Positions 42,583 through 52,853 of a stretch of 64,000 nt of DNA are shown one piece after another. The notes beneath the pieces are model-generated. The model was not told the DNA's origin, searched no databases, and saw nothing but the letters and a program-made list of their open reading frames with translations. Position 1 is the first letter of the stretch. Every line of letters starts with the position of its first letter. The translations under genes were made by a program, and so were the position numbers. The stretch comes from Erigeron canadensis. Taxonomy: Eukaryota > Streptophyta > Magnoliopsida > Asterales > Asteraceae. Location: positions 2,219,513-2,283,512 of the forward strand of contig NC_057762.1 in assembly GCF_010389155.1 (NCBI RefSeq). Reading direction: 5' to 3'.

Positions 42583-43619
42583 TTATATCTCATTTTAATT
42601 GTCTTATTTTAATTGTTTAAGCCTTTTTCTTTCGATTTTTACCGTAAACATCTTTGTTTAGCAGATCTCCATATCTTATGATTTATTTAGCATACGGAGG
42701 ATAACTGCTAATTCAATCGAATTGTGACCTCACATTGAGGTTATCCAAAGTAAAGCTAACCGCAAACTGAAGTTAAAGTCCAAGTTTGACTTTTTGGTCA
42801 GCCACATGTAAGGTGAACCAAAATGCTAAGACATATAGGATATTGAACCTAAAATCATATACATGATGTATTCCCAATGGTGTTTAGCGTGTATAGGGTA
42901 ACTGTGAACCAAATTAAATCCCAATTAATCTTAAATTGGGTTATTCAAAATAAGGTAACAGTAAAATGAGGTTAAGTTTAGGTTTGACTTTTTGACCAGT
43001 ATTGGTAACTATCTTATAAAACTTGATGCATTAAACACAAAATCTGTAAAGCATATGTAATGCGTTACACATAAAACTATATATACACAATTTTACTTTA
43101 GGTTCCTCATATTGCTTAATAATCTCAAGTTTTAGCTTGGCAAAGACATATGTAATTGGTGTTGCCGTTATTATTTTATTTTATTCAGGTTTATGCAAGT
43201 TTGAGTCTCAAACGGCTTTAGAACCAAGCTGGAAAATGAAAGCAACTGGATTAGCATTCTCTTGTAGGTATATATGTACAATATTCACACAACAAAAAGT
43301 ACGGCTGCTTATTTAGAGGTACCGTAACGCGCAAATACCATGCTAGAAAATTCATACAAATACATACATGCATACTCAGGCATTCATACACATTCTCAAA
43401 TGTTGAGAAAGCAAAAACTATTATACGTATCGATATGGCTTAATTATAAAAGTAACAACAACAACAACAACATTATTTATATCGATGTAATGAGTTAATT
43501 ATAATACTCCCAATATTCTTTATTCTTTATCTGAAGAAAAACAATAATATAACAACAGTAGTACCAACAAATCAACTAGATCAGATCATATCTTATCAAG
43601 TCGAGCCTTACTGTTCTCC
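42583..43619. other. Intergenic region with a diverged duplication
   Basis: Two related blocks of about 230 bp (around 42680-42830 and 42880-43020) share GGTTATTCAAAGTAA-like and GGTTTGACTTTTTG motifs. They are diverged and non-coding. The rest is AT-rich, and its right end is the 3' flank of the peptide gene. Confidence 0.45.
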
Positions 43620-44040
43620 TCAATGTCGTCTACCTCCAGGCGCTCCACCTCCACTATCCCCCGGTGGATTACTCCCTTAATAATAAATTATAAATTGATG
43701 ATCATTATGAAGTCAACAATAAACAACTTAGAATATATATGTATTTATTTATGCATACGTACCAGGACCAGGTGGATTTGAACCCAAGATCTTTCGGCTC
43801 CATGAATCCACGTTCACTTTATAAATTTTACAATTATCGATTGTTATATTGTGAAGTAGGCAGCCATAAACAAATTAAAATATATGTATATGTATATGTA
43901 CTTATACAAAATAGTCAGCCATATATACCTTGGGGTGCTGTGTTTGTAAACTTAGAAGTGACATTTCCTAAGTTGCTTGAAATCAGCGCAATGCAAAAAA
44001 GTAGAGAGAAAAGCCTAATATAATTTGCCAAGGTAACCAT
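43620..44040 (-). CDS. Three-exon gene for a small secreted peptide precursor
   Basis: Exon 1 (44040-43929) starts ATGGTTACC and encodes a clear signal peptide (RLFSLLFCIALISS) followed by a short Asn/Thr-rich spacer. Exon 2 (43816-43763) and exon 3 (43675-43620) encode the mature part. Splice junctions are CAAG|GTATAT, TATAAAG|TGAAC, TCCTG|GTACGT and TTATTAAG|GGAGT. Exon lengths of 112, 54 and 56 bp keep one frame, giving 73 residues and TGA. The C-terminal half reads SRKILGSNPPGPG and then GSNPPGDSGGGAPGGRRH, so GSNPPG is repeated across the last intron and the protein ends in a basic R-R-H. This layout (signal peptide, variable spacer, Gly/Pro/Ser-rich C-terminus ending in His) is that of plant signalling-peptide precursors such as CEP or PIP, but the motif matches none I know exactly. 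The weakest junction is the exon 2 acceptor, which lacks a strong pyrimidine tract. Confidence 0.6.
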
Positions 44041-46309
44041 TTTAATTTGTAAGGTGAGCACATATTAACGTTATTAGATATATATACATAATATATAAGT
44101 GAATATATGGCTTTTAGAAGTTAGACTAGATTTTAGATCGATAGAGTTCTAACACTCGACACGAGATCTACAATATTATCAATATTAGATGTTCATACAT
44201 TTAAGTCATAAAGGTTTATAATTTTGAAGATATACGGTTCTATGTGTTATATTTTGCAAGTTGTAGTACAATAAATAGGTTCGTCATTGTCATTATTAGA
44301 CGAGACATATTTATGGAATTGTTTGCCGTAGTCAATGCACAACGCACATGCTATAATAATTTTTCTATTAAGAATATTTTAAAACCAGTTGTACTCATAA
44401 TGTGCTATTATTATGAAATATAATAAAGAATTCAAATATAAACATATATACTTGTGATTGTGATCATGTACTTGACATTCAAGTATATATTTGATTATGA
44501 TGCGGACCCAAAACACACATAGGTTTATTTTAATCACCTTTCATATGATAATTAGATAACAATTAGGATTGTTTTTATACTCTTTTGACAACAATTAGGA
44601 CTCTTGATTTGAGTTTAAACTGTAACTTTAAACATTAATACGCAAAACTAATATATAAAAAAGGAGAAAATTGTGTGCCTTTTTGATTGAAAAATAAAAT
44701 GTATCTTGAATGGAGTTCATATTGATTTGGATTTAACCCTCTGTTGTAAATCCTGTTTTGTTGTGTGATTGTCTCATGTTCTGTTTCCTATTATGTTTAG
44801 GATAATGACGTTGTATATCTTCATCCGTTATTATGTTTGGGATATGTATCTACAATTCAAATTGTGTTCATATTGAACATTAAACTAAATATTAATCTTT
44901 GTAATTTATAAAATCTAATCTAATATTTGTTAATAAGTCATTAGATTTTGAAATAAATTTTTGTAGATAATATTTCATATGTTGAATTTTTTTTTTTTAA
45001 TTAATTTAAAAGATTGTAAATTTTAAAAAATTATCTCAAGTTGATAGCTAAAAATGAATATAATTTAAGTATTCAGGGTTAAAAAGTATAAATTATTGAT
45101 GGAAAACAAAAAGTGCAACTTAATGAGATTTTTTCTACAAATTAATATAATAATATATTTGGATAATGACTATTATGATTTTAATTTTGTAGGTAATCTA
45201 TATGATGATATATGATGACATAAGCGAGAATAAATTTAATGAAATTGAACGATTTGATTGGTTAATAAGCATTTGTTCAACTATCTTATAATATATTCTA
45301 GATTTTAGGCTCGTGTCCAATACACGCGAATTATGACATCATTAATATTAGATTTTAGTTTACTAGACTTTAAAATTTAGTTTATTATATTTATTAACAA
45401 AAAAAAGATCCATATATTAAAACGTTGAATTTTATATTTAAATTTTGTTTCAAAAGAATTTGATCCTCGAAATTATTTTACTATGACATAATTAGTATTT
45501 ATTAGTTAATTAATATTGTATTTATAATATAAAATGTATTACTAGGATATATATTAGCTATTATTCAAGATATATATATAAGCTATTATTTTATTAGATA
45601 TATGTAATATTATTTTTTGATTTATTATATTGAAATTATTGGTTAAAGTATGTAAATATGTGGGATATATATTAGTTATTATTCTATTGAATATATATTA
45701 GCTATTATTTTACTAGATATATATTAACTATTATTTTTAGTTTATTATATAAGAATTATTGGGTAAAAAATGTAAATTAAAGTCAAAATTGAAAACAAAA
45801 GTCAACATTAAAAAATCAAGAGCTGTGATTGATCGATAAATTATTAGAGCAACTGTGTTTTTATATAATAAAAGATTAAGATACCTAAGTTTAGTATAAA
45901 ATCTCTCACATACTGACTTTTTAATATTTGCTTTATAATATATAAATAATTGGCCCTCTTGTTTGTTATAGATTAAAAAAATCAAAATGTTGAAATTATA
46001 TACCCAAATTTAGGTATCTAACAACCAAATATTCTCATTCCTTATACATATATAGAGGTTTGGTATTGTAAAACAAGTATTAAAATAAAACAAATAAAAC
46101 AAGATGTTAACCCTTAGATCATGGTTAAGTTGATGCACAAAGATTCACAAAGTAATTGATTTACGATGATTTTCATTATGCACGGTGATTTTCAGTGGAA
46201 AAAAACCATTGTTTTATTTGTTTTACTTTAACACTTGTTTTATTTTACTTAAAAGATATATATATATATATATAACATATATATATATATTTTACTTATA
46301 ACATATATA
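44041..46309. other. AT-rich intergenic DNA
   Basis: No gene found. It contains an isolated reverse unit of the 63-bp minisatellite (about 45077-45125), Helitron-like terminal hairpins (around 44117 and 45297-45330) without a clean partner, the AT-rich repeats below, and a (TA)n run at about 46258-46290. Upstream sequence of the peptide gene lies at 44041 and beyond. Confidence 0.4.
45530..45775. repeat. AT-rich tandem repeats
   Basis: Repeated GATATATATTAGCTATTATT-like words (starts near 45548, 45572, 45663, 45690 and 45716) are set within a partial duplication that also repeats TTTATTATAT...GAATTATTGG. Almost pure A/T; non-coding. Confidence 0.6.
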
Positions 46310-47341
46310 TGATGGTCCACGAATACACTGCTTGTGTTTTAATTAACAAACTTGTAATATAAAAACGAAATAACAAGAACAGAGATGAGAAGTAAGAACT
46401 TTGTTTAGTTATATGTATTTCAACTAAACGATGAAAACATGGATGGTTGTTTGATAACTACAACAATGAACAATAAACAGAAAAATATGTTAAGTTTTTG
46501 AACACACAAAAACTTAACAAATTACTTAGAGAAAATAAAGTAAAACTGTGGAACACACCAACAGGTATGGTGGCTAGGTCAAGTGATTTCTTTTATAGGC
46601 AGATAAGGAATCACATGACTACCCTAGTAGATGTTGACACATGAAGGTTGTCAACTATCTATTGGTGGATCATTCAGATCTGCAGAGGCCTTTTTCCTTC
46701 ATCTTGTTTGTTTCCAGAAACGGTATGAAAGAGAAACTTCACTGCACCGAAGTAGTACAAGGCATTGATCTTTCGACACGTGTCCTTGGGACCATTCTTC
46801 TAATCTTCAAATTCCCGCTCATATTTGACTTACAAATACTAGACGGTGAGAGCTAAACTTGAAGATCCAAAGATAATGTCATCAACATAAATTTGGACAT
46901 ATAGTATATGAGCACCTTTTCGAAAGATGAAAAGAGTGCTATCAATGGATCCTCGCTGAAAGTTGTTAGAAAGGAGAAATTCTGAGAGAGTGTCGTACCA
47001 AGCCCTGGGGGCTTGTTTAAGACTGTATAGGGCCTTATAGAGACGATAGACATGATGTGGCTTGGTTGGATCTTCAAAACCAGGTGGCTGCTCGACATAG
47101 ACTTCTTCATCGAGTTTTCCATTTAGGAAGGCACTCTTAACATCCATTTGATAGACCTTGAAGTCTCGATAAGCAGCATGTGCCAAAAATAAGCGTATAG
47201 CTTCTAATCTGGCCACTGTAGCAAAGGTTTCATCAAAGTCGACTCCTTCTTCTTGAAGATAACCTTGTGCAACCAGCCTAGCCTTGTTGCGGATAACAAC
47301 ACCGTCTTCGTCCATTTTATTTCGATAGACCCATTTGGTAC
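46310..47341 (-). mobile_element. Copia element A, left part (3' LTR remnant plus RT fragment)
   Basis: The left end TGATGGTCCACGAATAC matches the start of the solo LTR at 15496. LTR-like sequence runs to about 46855 and joins directly to RT coding sequence, so the RT C-terminus, RNase H and part of the LTR have been deleted. Element A was then interrupted at GGTAC (47337-47341) by B and resumes at 59623. Confidence 0.8.
46855..47336 (-). pseudogene. Element A reverse transcriptase, C-terminal fragment
   Basis: Minus-strand Copia RT homology from KWVYRNK through [24 protein letters not shown] and [10 protein letters not shown] to [11 protein letters not shown], where it ends in LTR-derived sequence. 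The YVDD catalytic box is intact, but the domain is truncated right after it. The N-terminal part of the same RT lies at 59628 and beyond, on the far side of the B/C insertion. Confidence 0.85.
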
Positions 47342-47547
47342 TGTTAGAGCACATAAAGTGCACAATTTGTTGTCCGATGCAATAATTCTAAAAGGCGGAG
47401 AAATTCGTACAATTATGCTTACGAAGTTTAAGTTCGTAAGAACTATTAACTTCGTACATATATGCCTTACGAAGATTAAGTTCGTAAGAACTATTAAGTT
47501 AGTAAGGCCCAGCCCATTTGTACGAATTTGACAGCCCAGTCCGTTTG
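47342..47547 (+). mobile_element. Solo LTR B, left part
   Basis: Starts TGTTAGAGCAC immediately after the target duplication GGTAC (47337-47341). It contains two copies of a perfect 8-bp-stem hairpin (CTTACGAA...TTCGTAAG at 47418-47440 and 47466-47488). It is cut at GTTTG (47543-47547), the TSD of element C, and continues at 59300. Confidence 0.8.
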
Positions 47548-47870
47548 TGTTATAAATCCAAAAATAGTGATACATTGTAATTTAAGTTATGGACTTACTT
47601 GTTGTTAAGTCATGAGTTGATAATTTCTAAGGTTGAGGAGCTAATAGTGTTAACTAGCATAGTTAGATAATTTAGACTATAAATAGCCCTCAATTCTTTA
47701 GAAATTATAACAACTTGACACATTAACAACTCATTATTCATACAACACACCTGAATATCACACTCTTAATCCCAATTCTCTCTCAAAACACACACAAACA
47801 CCAAGAACACACACACTAACCAAACGCCATTGTTGATGTGAATTCGGTTGAGGAAATCGTGTTGATTACA
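47548..47870 (+). repeat. 5' LTR of element C
   Basis: 323 bp from TGTTATAAATCC to GTTGATTACA. The TATA-like box CTATAAATAG is at about 47677, and CA-rich transcribed sequence follows. Short for a Copia element with an 11-kb interior. Confidence 0.92.
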
Positions 47871-47872
47871 TT

Positions 47873-47884
47873 TGGTATCAGAGA
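47873..47884 (+). other. Primer-binding site, initiator tRNA-Met type
   Basis: TGGTATCAGAGA, two bases after the LTR end, matches the Copia consensus complementary to the initiator tRNA-Met 3' end except at the last base. Confidence 0.85.
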
Positions 47885-49043
47885 AAACATCGTTCTGATC
47901 TCGATCCATAACTGAATTCAATCACTTCTCATCAAAAATCACCTTTAATTCTGTTTTAATTCTGCTTCTGTTCGTCATTTTTGTTCGTTCTGAAAATCCA
48001 AAAATTAACCTCTCAAATCACATAAAATCACAAATGTTTGTTCACCGTTCGATTCCTCATAGTTAATAACATAATCCTGTCAAGTTTCATGTTCTAATTC
48101 AATCTGGATCAAAAGTTCAGATTTTGAGTTTTTGGCGCTAAAATTTAGGATTTGATTCTGTTGTGTTATAAGCTAAGTTTTGTTTATCGGATCATTGCTG
48201 AGGTGAAAACAAACCGTTTGCAAGTGGTTTCATGTACCAATTCTCAGAAAATCAAAAGATATTGAAGTTTTAAATTTCGTCAATGGAGTTGTTCATGTTC
48301 AGAGATTGAAGACGACGGTTAAAACGATCTTAATTTAGATCGTCTCAGTTTTCTATCCTTCATATTTTCATATCAGTGTTGTGGATTGTCAAACGATTCA
48401 AATTTTGATCGTTTTGACAAGTGTTGTGTTGTGAATAACTGATTGTGGCTAACTGATCCTTTGGATTGGTTTTGGTCAGTTTAGTTATTGAAAATTACAC
48501 AAGTTATTGAGAAATTCTGAAGAGGAACCAAAACGATCTCTTTTAGATCGTTTCAAGTTTCAGTCATAATTTTTTCTGGTTTGAGTAATTTCATACTACT
48601 TTTGGGTAACTGATCTTCGTGATTGGTTTTGCTCAATTCATTTCATTACAATTCATACCAAAACTCTGCCCAAATCATTTCAGAACACTTAGAATTTTCA
48701 TTCTTCATTCAATATTAGATCGTTTCAATTTTAATTCAAAAACAAATCGTTTCATTTTAATCCCAGAATTAGATCGTTTCATACTTAATACAATTTAGAT
48801 CGTTTCACTTTAAATCCCAGTTCAGGTCGTTTCATTTTCACTCCAAATTAGATCGTCTCTTTCATACTTCAAAACAAATCATTTCATTCTTCATTTTAGA
48901 TCGTTTTATTGTTCATTACAAATCAGATCGTTTCGTTCTGTGTTCAAATTCAGATCGTTTCAATTTCATCACAAATTAGATCGTTTCATATTTTTTCTAA
49001 TTTCTTAAAAATCAATTCAATTCTCAATTCAAATCAATTTCAA
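47885..49043 (+). other. Long gag leader of element C
   Basis: About 1.16 kb between PBS and the gag ATG, without a convincing frame. It contains three palindromic ACGATCT...AGATCGT segments (48324-48343, about 48387-48420, 48531-48553) and the direct-repeat array described next. Retrotransposon leaders usually hold packaging and dimerisation signals; that role here is only a possibility. Confidence 0.6.
48715..48990 (+). repeat. Array of 11 AGATCGTTTC motifs
   Basis: Eleven exact or near copies of TTAGATCGTTTCA recur every 22-29 bases in otherwise T/A-rich sequence immediately upstream of gag. The variants are mainly single changes (AAATCGTTTC, AGGTCGTTTC, AGATCGTCTC). The same word forms the arms of palindromes further upstream in the leader. 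Confidence 0.8.
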
Positions 49044-49937
49044 ATGACTACTCGTGAAGCATTGTCTCTGGGTACTGATACAAGACCACCAGTTCTTTAT
49101 CGTGGTAATTATGGACTTTGGAAGAAAAGGTTCATGGATTACATTGAACGTCAGACAAATGGTCACATGCTTAAGGACTCAATCATCAATGGACTTGCTA
49201 TGCATCGTCATCCTACTACCCATACCATTTTGACTCCTGATCTTTTAAATGCTGAACAAAGAGATCGTACTGCTGCTGACAACAGAGCTAGGTCATGCTT
49301 GTACCAAGCATTTCCTGATGAGATCTATGGCTCAGTTGATTCTTACGACACAGCAAAGGAGATTTGGGATGAAGTTGCTAGACAAATGGAAGGTTCTGAT
49401 GTAACTTCAACAATTCGACTGACTAATGTCTTAACCGAATTTGACAATTTTCAGAAATCTCCAAATGAATCTCTTGAGTCCGTCTACTATCTATTTTGCA
49501 ATGTGATCAATGAACTGAGAAAGAACAAGGTCAAGAAAGATGAGATTGAGTTGAACATCAAGTTTATCAAAGCACTTGGTTCCGAATGGGAAGAATATGG
49601 AACCCAAATCAAACAACATCAAGATCTGACCAAATTCACCATTCATACTCTTTATGAATCTTTCAAGTTGAATGAGAGCAAAGTTCTAAGCAAAAATTCA
49701 TTCAACAAAGTACCAGAAGTTGTATCTACTGATCCTTTGGCATTGGTTGTTGAACGAAAGGTTTCTGAGGCTCTTAAAAGACAAATGACTATTGTTTCTT
49801 CATCTGATGAGGAAGGAGAAGATTACTTGGCTCCAAGAGATGGTGTTCCTGATGAATTCTACCAAGCTCTTGCCGCTGTTACCAAGCATTTCAAGAAGAA
49901 ATATTTCAAAGCGAGGCCAACTAACAACAATCTTTGA
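49044..49937 (+). CDS. gag: Element C gag (capsid part)
   Basis: 297 codons from the ATG at 49044 (MTTREALSLG). Upstream codons of the open frame read through the repeat array and are unlikely to be translated. The Copia gag core is recognisable: LYRGNYGLWKKRFMDYI, then EIWDEVARQMEG, and ESLESVYYLFCNVINELRKNKV. It stops at TGA (49935-49937), after which the same frame continues to the zinc knuckle, so the TGA is an internal nonsense codon. Confidence 0.85.
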   Translation: MTTREALSLGTDTRPPVLYRGNYGLWKKRFMDYIERQTNGHMLKDSIINGLAMHRHPTTHTILTPDLLNAEQRDRTAADNRARSCLYQAFPDEIYGSVDSYDTAKEIWDEVARQMEGSDVTSTIRLTNVLTEFDNFQKSPNESLESVYYLFCNVINELRKNKVKKDEIELNIKFIKALGSEWEEYGTQIKQHQDLTKFTIHTLYESFKLNESKVLSKNSFNKVPEVVSTDPLALVVERKVSEALKRQMTIVSSSDEEGEDYLAPRDGVPDEFYQALAAVTKHFKKKYFKARPTNNNL

Positions 49938-50567
49938 ACTTCATCAACAAGTGCATTTCCAAAGAAGGAACAATATCATCACAAGAGTTTTGAACAAGGT
50001 GAAACAACTGTCTCCAAGCAAAGAGACAAGAAAGCTGAAAATGAGAAACACATCATGGAGAAAGAAAAGACATATGACAAAAAGTGTTACAACTGTGGAT
50101 TTCTTGGTCATTTTGCTGTGGATTGCAAACTGCCTCGCAAAAAGGATTATGCATACTACAAGCAGAAGACGCTTCTGGCAAAGCAAGTTGAAGCTGGTCA
50201 AGCCTTGATTGCTGAAGATGACAAGTGGCTCTTGCGTACTGATGATGAAGATGAAGATCTGTCTGCCAATGTATGTTTCATGGCAAGGTTGAGCAAAGAT
50301 AAGATGCTGGAGGCTGATAACACTGACGAGGAATATCCCGATGATGAGGTAAATCTCGACTCTACTTTTTCATCAATTAAGGATAAAGAGTCTTGTAGAA
50401 TTGCCTTATCAAACCTGAAAAATCATTGCACTTCTTTAGCCAACAAAAACAAGAAATTGAAAAATAGCATTGTATTTTCAAAAAGGGAATACACAAAACT
50501 TCTTGAAGAAAATTCTAAACTTCTTTTTGAATATGATGCTATGAAACAAGAATTTCAAAAACTATAA
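49938..50567 (+). CDS. Element C gag C-terminal part with zinc knuckle
   Basis: In frame with the preceding gag segment; the first in-frame ATG is at 50055. A CCHC knuckle (CYNCGFLGHFAVDC) lies at about 50084-50125. A CFMA motif and the beginning of a Lys/Glu/Leu-rich coiled coil follow. It ends at TAA (50565-50567), and the coiled coil continues at once in another frame (50575 onward), which indicates a frameshift. Confidence 0.8.
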   Translation, partial: TSSTSAFPKKEQYHHKSFEQGETTVSKQRDKKAENEKHIMEKEKTYDKKCYNCGFLGHFAVDCKLPRKKDYAYYKQKTLLAKQVEAGQALIAEDDKWLLRTDDEDEDLSANVCFMARLSKDKMLEADNTDEEYPDDEVNLDSTFSSIKDKESCRIALSNLKNHCTSLANKNKKLKNSIVFSKREYTKLLEENSKLLFEYDAMKQEFQKL

Positions 50568-50574
50568 AGAAAAA

Positions 50575-51480
50575 ATGTTGGTCAAAGAATGTGAAATGAA
50601 TGCGTCTCCTGACTCTAAGTTATTGGAAAAGTGTCATAATTTAGAAAAGACCATTCTTGATCTTGAAAAGGCCAATCAAGATCTTGAAATTCAAAAGACC
50701 AATGAATGGCTTCGTGCAAATGCAAGACAAATGGATGTTGATATTCTGAATAAAAAGCTTCAAGAGGCTACACCAAAAACAATTGAACTTGAAAGAAAAG
50801 TTTCTGATTTAAATCATAACTGTTTTTTAAAAGGCATTGAGATTGAAAATCTTGGAAGCCAAATTGAGGAACATAAAAAGAATATACTTTTCTATCAAGA
50901 AAAATTGTACAAAGTTGAACAAAACTCTCTTTTGGATTTCACTGCCTATTTCAATAAGTCAAAGATTGATAGATCAGAACTTCTTCTTGGGTTGGGATTT
51001 GAGAATATCACTCCATTGCAAAAAGCCAAAGAAAAAATCGAACCCTTGTATGATGAAAAGTTTTTAAGACTTGGTATGGTTCAACAATTCATACGTCCAT
51101 TGGATGATGAATTTGAGACTGATGAAGTTGAGAAAATTCAAAACAATAAATTTTTGGTTAACTATGATGCCATCAACACTTCTTACGAAATGAAAAAGTC
51201 TTCAATTTTTGAATTAGAAGAGATTGCGTCAAATTTTCAAAACCAAGAATCTGTCGTTTTCCCACCTAAACCAACTAAAGTGTATGTTCCATCCACTATT
51301 TTGGAAAAACAAATAGAAGGTTTGCAACAAAAGGTGGAATCTCAACAAAATTTTATCAATACACTAAAGTCTCAAAGTCCAAATTCAAAGAATGAATCAA
51401 TTGTTGTTGATATCAAGAAAGTCTGTGTGAATGTTTCTACACAAACAGATTTTAGTCTTTCAGTAGACCATTCAACTTAG
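50575..51480 (+). CDS. Element C coiled-coil extension, first part
   Basis: 301 codons, mostly long heptad-like helices (residues about 10-110 and 255-285) separated by an acidic stretch. No enzyme motif. It ends in TAG (51478-51480), and the same frame reopens immediately and runs to 52839, so this is a nonsense codon in one longer frame. Confidence 0.65.
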   Translation: MLVKECEMNASPDSKLLEKCHNLEKTILDLEKANQDLEIQKTNEWLRANARQMDVDILNKKLQEATPKTIELERKVSDLNHNCFLKGIEIENLGSQIEEHKKNILFYQEKLYKVEQNSLLDFTAYFNKSKIDRSELLLGLGFENITPLQKAKEKIEPLYDEKFLRLGMVQQFIRPLDDEFETDEVEKIQNNKFLVNYDAINTSYEMKKSSIFELEEIASNFQNQESVVFPPKPTKVYVPSTILEKQIEGLQQKVESQQNFINTLKSQSPNSKNESIVVDIKKVCVNVSTQTDFSLSVDHST

Positions 51481-51519
51481 ACTGCTTATGTTTCATCTAT
51501 TTCTACCTCCACCCAAACC

Positions 51520-52839
51520 TTGACTGATTCTTTTAAGTATTCATGTCAAAATACTGCTACTGGCATAGCTGATGATTATGTGCAATCTGATTTATCGAAT
51601 GACGAACTTGCGCATAGTTTAGTTTTGATATGGTACTACGTTAGGTTTTTCACTTGTGAGTTTCCCGAAGAGTTAGTTGTTCACCCTAAGCCTTGTGCTA
51701 GTATAGGTGTTGATACTTCTACTCAATTTTCTTGTGAAACCAAAGAAGCGTCAGTTCAAGTTAATTTTATCCCTGAGACAACCAATAGTGTGAAGTTGGA
51801 AAACAAAACTCCTGATTTTTCAAAATTTTCTCCGGTTTCACCATTCAACAAATCTGATTTTGATAAATTCATGGAGAGAGAATATGTTTTTGATTCTGAA
51901 ACTGAGAAAAAGATTGAATCTACCAAAATCAAAGTTGAATCAAAAAAGGAATCTCCAAAATCGTTTTTCAAAGCTCCAACTTCATATTATTCAAAGAAAC
52001 GGATTACTTCCAAACCCATCAAGACTGAACCAAAGACTGTCACCAAACCAAGAATCAATAAGTTAAAAACAAAGTGTCCTACCCCGGAAAAGCATGTTAA
52101 AACCAAACAAGATGAGACCAATCCCAAAATCAAATACAACAAAGTGAAACTTCTGAAAATCAATTCAAATGTTTCTTCATCTAGCTCTCATTCTAGTTCA
52201 AATTCTAAAGTGTCTAAGTCTAGCTCAGTTTTGCTAACTAGGGATGCTTCAAATGGTGCAACTAGGTATAGGGATAGATATGGCTGGTTTTCTCATGATA
52301 AACCTAAGAAACAAGAAGTTTTTGCACCTCCAAAAGAGTCTGAAAAGATAAAAGTGCTTCAAAACTCTCATTCTAATCTTCTTAATATCAATTCAACAGG
52401 TGAAAAGAGCTTGATTAGTGAGTCTAAATGGGTAGCTAAGTCATTAGTACCTAAGATCACTAATGTTGATAAAAAGAAGAAAAGGCGAAGAAGAAAAGAT
52501 GGTAGAAAGAAGAAGCATGTTTTTGTTGAGTCAAACAATTTAGTTTTTAAGTTCTCTGAGTTAAACAATTTTAATGGTGCCAAGGCTAGGCCTTGTGATG
52601 TTGTAAACAATGATAATTCTTGTTCTCATATGCATGGTTTGAATGTTGGTAAACATGTCACTTTTGATTCATGCGTTACTATTCGATTGTTTAATCCAAA
52701 TGTGCTTATTGATAATGTGCTTATAAACAAGTATGTTGACATGAAAGCATGTTTGTATGCATCTCCTAAGTTATATCCCCTGCCTGTTTTAACTAACCAC
52801 AAAGGACCCGTCTTTAAGTGGGTACCTAAAGTCGGTTAA
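51520..52839 (+). CDS. Element C coiled-coil extension, second part
   Basis: 439 codons in the frame of the preceding segment. Rich in Ser and Lys with a basic [15 protein letters not shown] cluster at about residues 317-331, and ends [10 protein letters not shown] before TAA. WVPK next to the stop is shared with element D. The stop is followed by ATTTTTGTTTGCAG|G and then protease in another frame. The segment is probably the C-terminus of an extended Gag. Confidence 0.65.
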   Translation: MTDSFKYSCQNTATGIADDYVQSDLSNDELAHSLVLIWYYVRFFTCEFPEELVVHPKPCASIGVDTSTQFSCETKEASVQVNFIPETTNSVKLENKTPDFSKFSPVSPFNKSDFDKFMEREYVFDSETEKKIESTKIKVESKKESPKSFFKAPTSYYSKKRITSKPIKTEPKTVTKPRINKLKTKCPTPEKHVKTKQDETNPKIKYNKVKLLKINSNVSSSSSHSSSNSKVSKSSSVLLTRDASNGATRYRDRYGWFSHDKPKKQEVFAPPKESEKIKVLQNSHSNLLNINSTGEKSLISESKWVAKSLVPKITNVDKKKKRRRRKDGRKKKHVFVESNNLVFKFSELNNFNGAKARPCDVVNNDNSCSHMHGLNVGKHVTFDSCVTIRLFNPNVLIDNVLINKYVDMKACLYASPKLYPLPVLTNHKGPVFKWVPKVG

Positions 52840-52853
52840 ATTTTTGTTTGCAG
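52840..52853 (+). promoter_or_regulatory. Splice-acceptor-like gag/pol boundary in element C
   Basis: ATTTTTGTTTGCAG directly follows the gag TAA and precedes the protease frame. It closely resembles a plant 3' splice site and matches the equivalent positions of elements A and D. Confidence 0.5.

Noticed and set aside
43770..43800. tRNA-like T-arm (GGGTTCAAATCC on the minus strand)
   Set aside because: It matches a pol III B box, but no cloverleaf or A box fits around it. The same bases encode the GSNPPG unit of the split peptide gene, so the resemblance is most likely coincidental.
45297..46055. Second Helitron (TCTAGATTTTAGGCTCGTGTCC hairpin at the left, TCTATATATG-like end at the right on the minus strand)
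   Set aside because: The flanking bases are not A at the 5' end and T at the 3' end, and the terminal CTAG is not followed by T. The boundaries are too weak to call.
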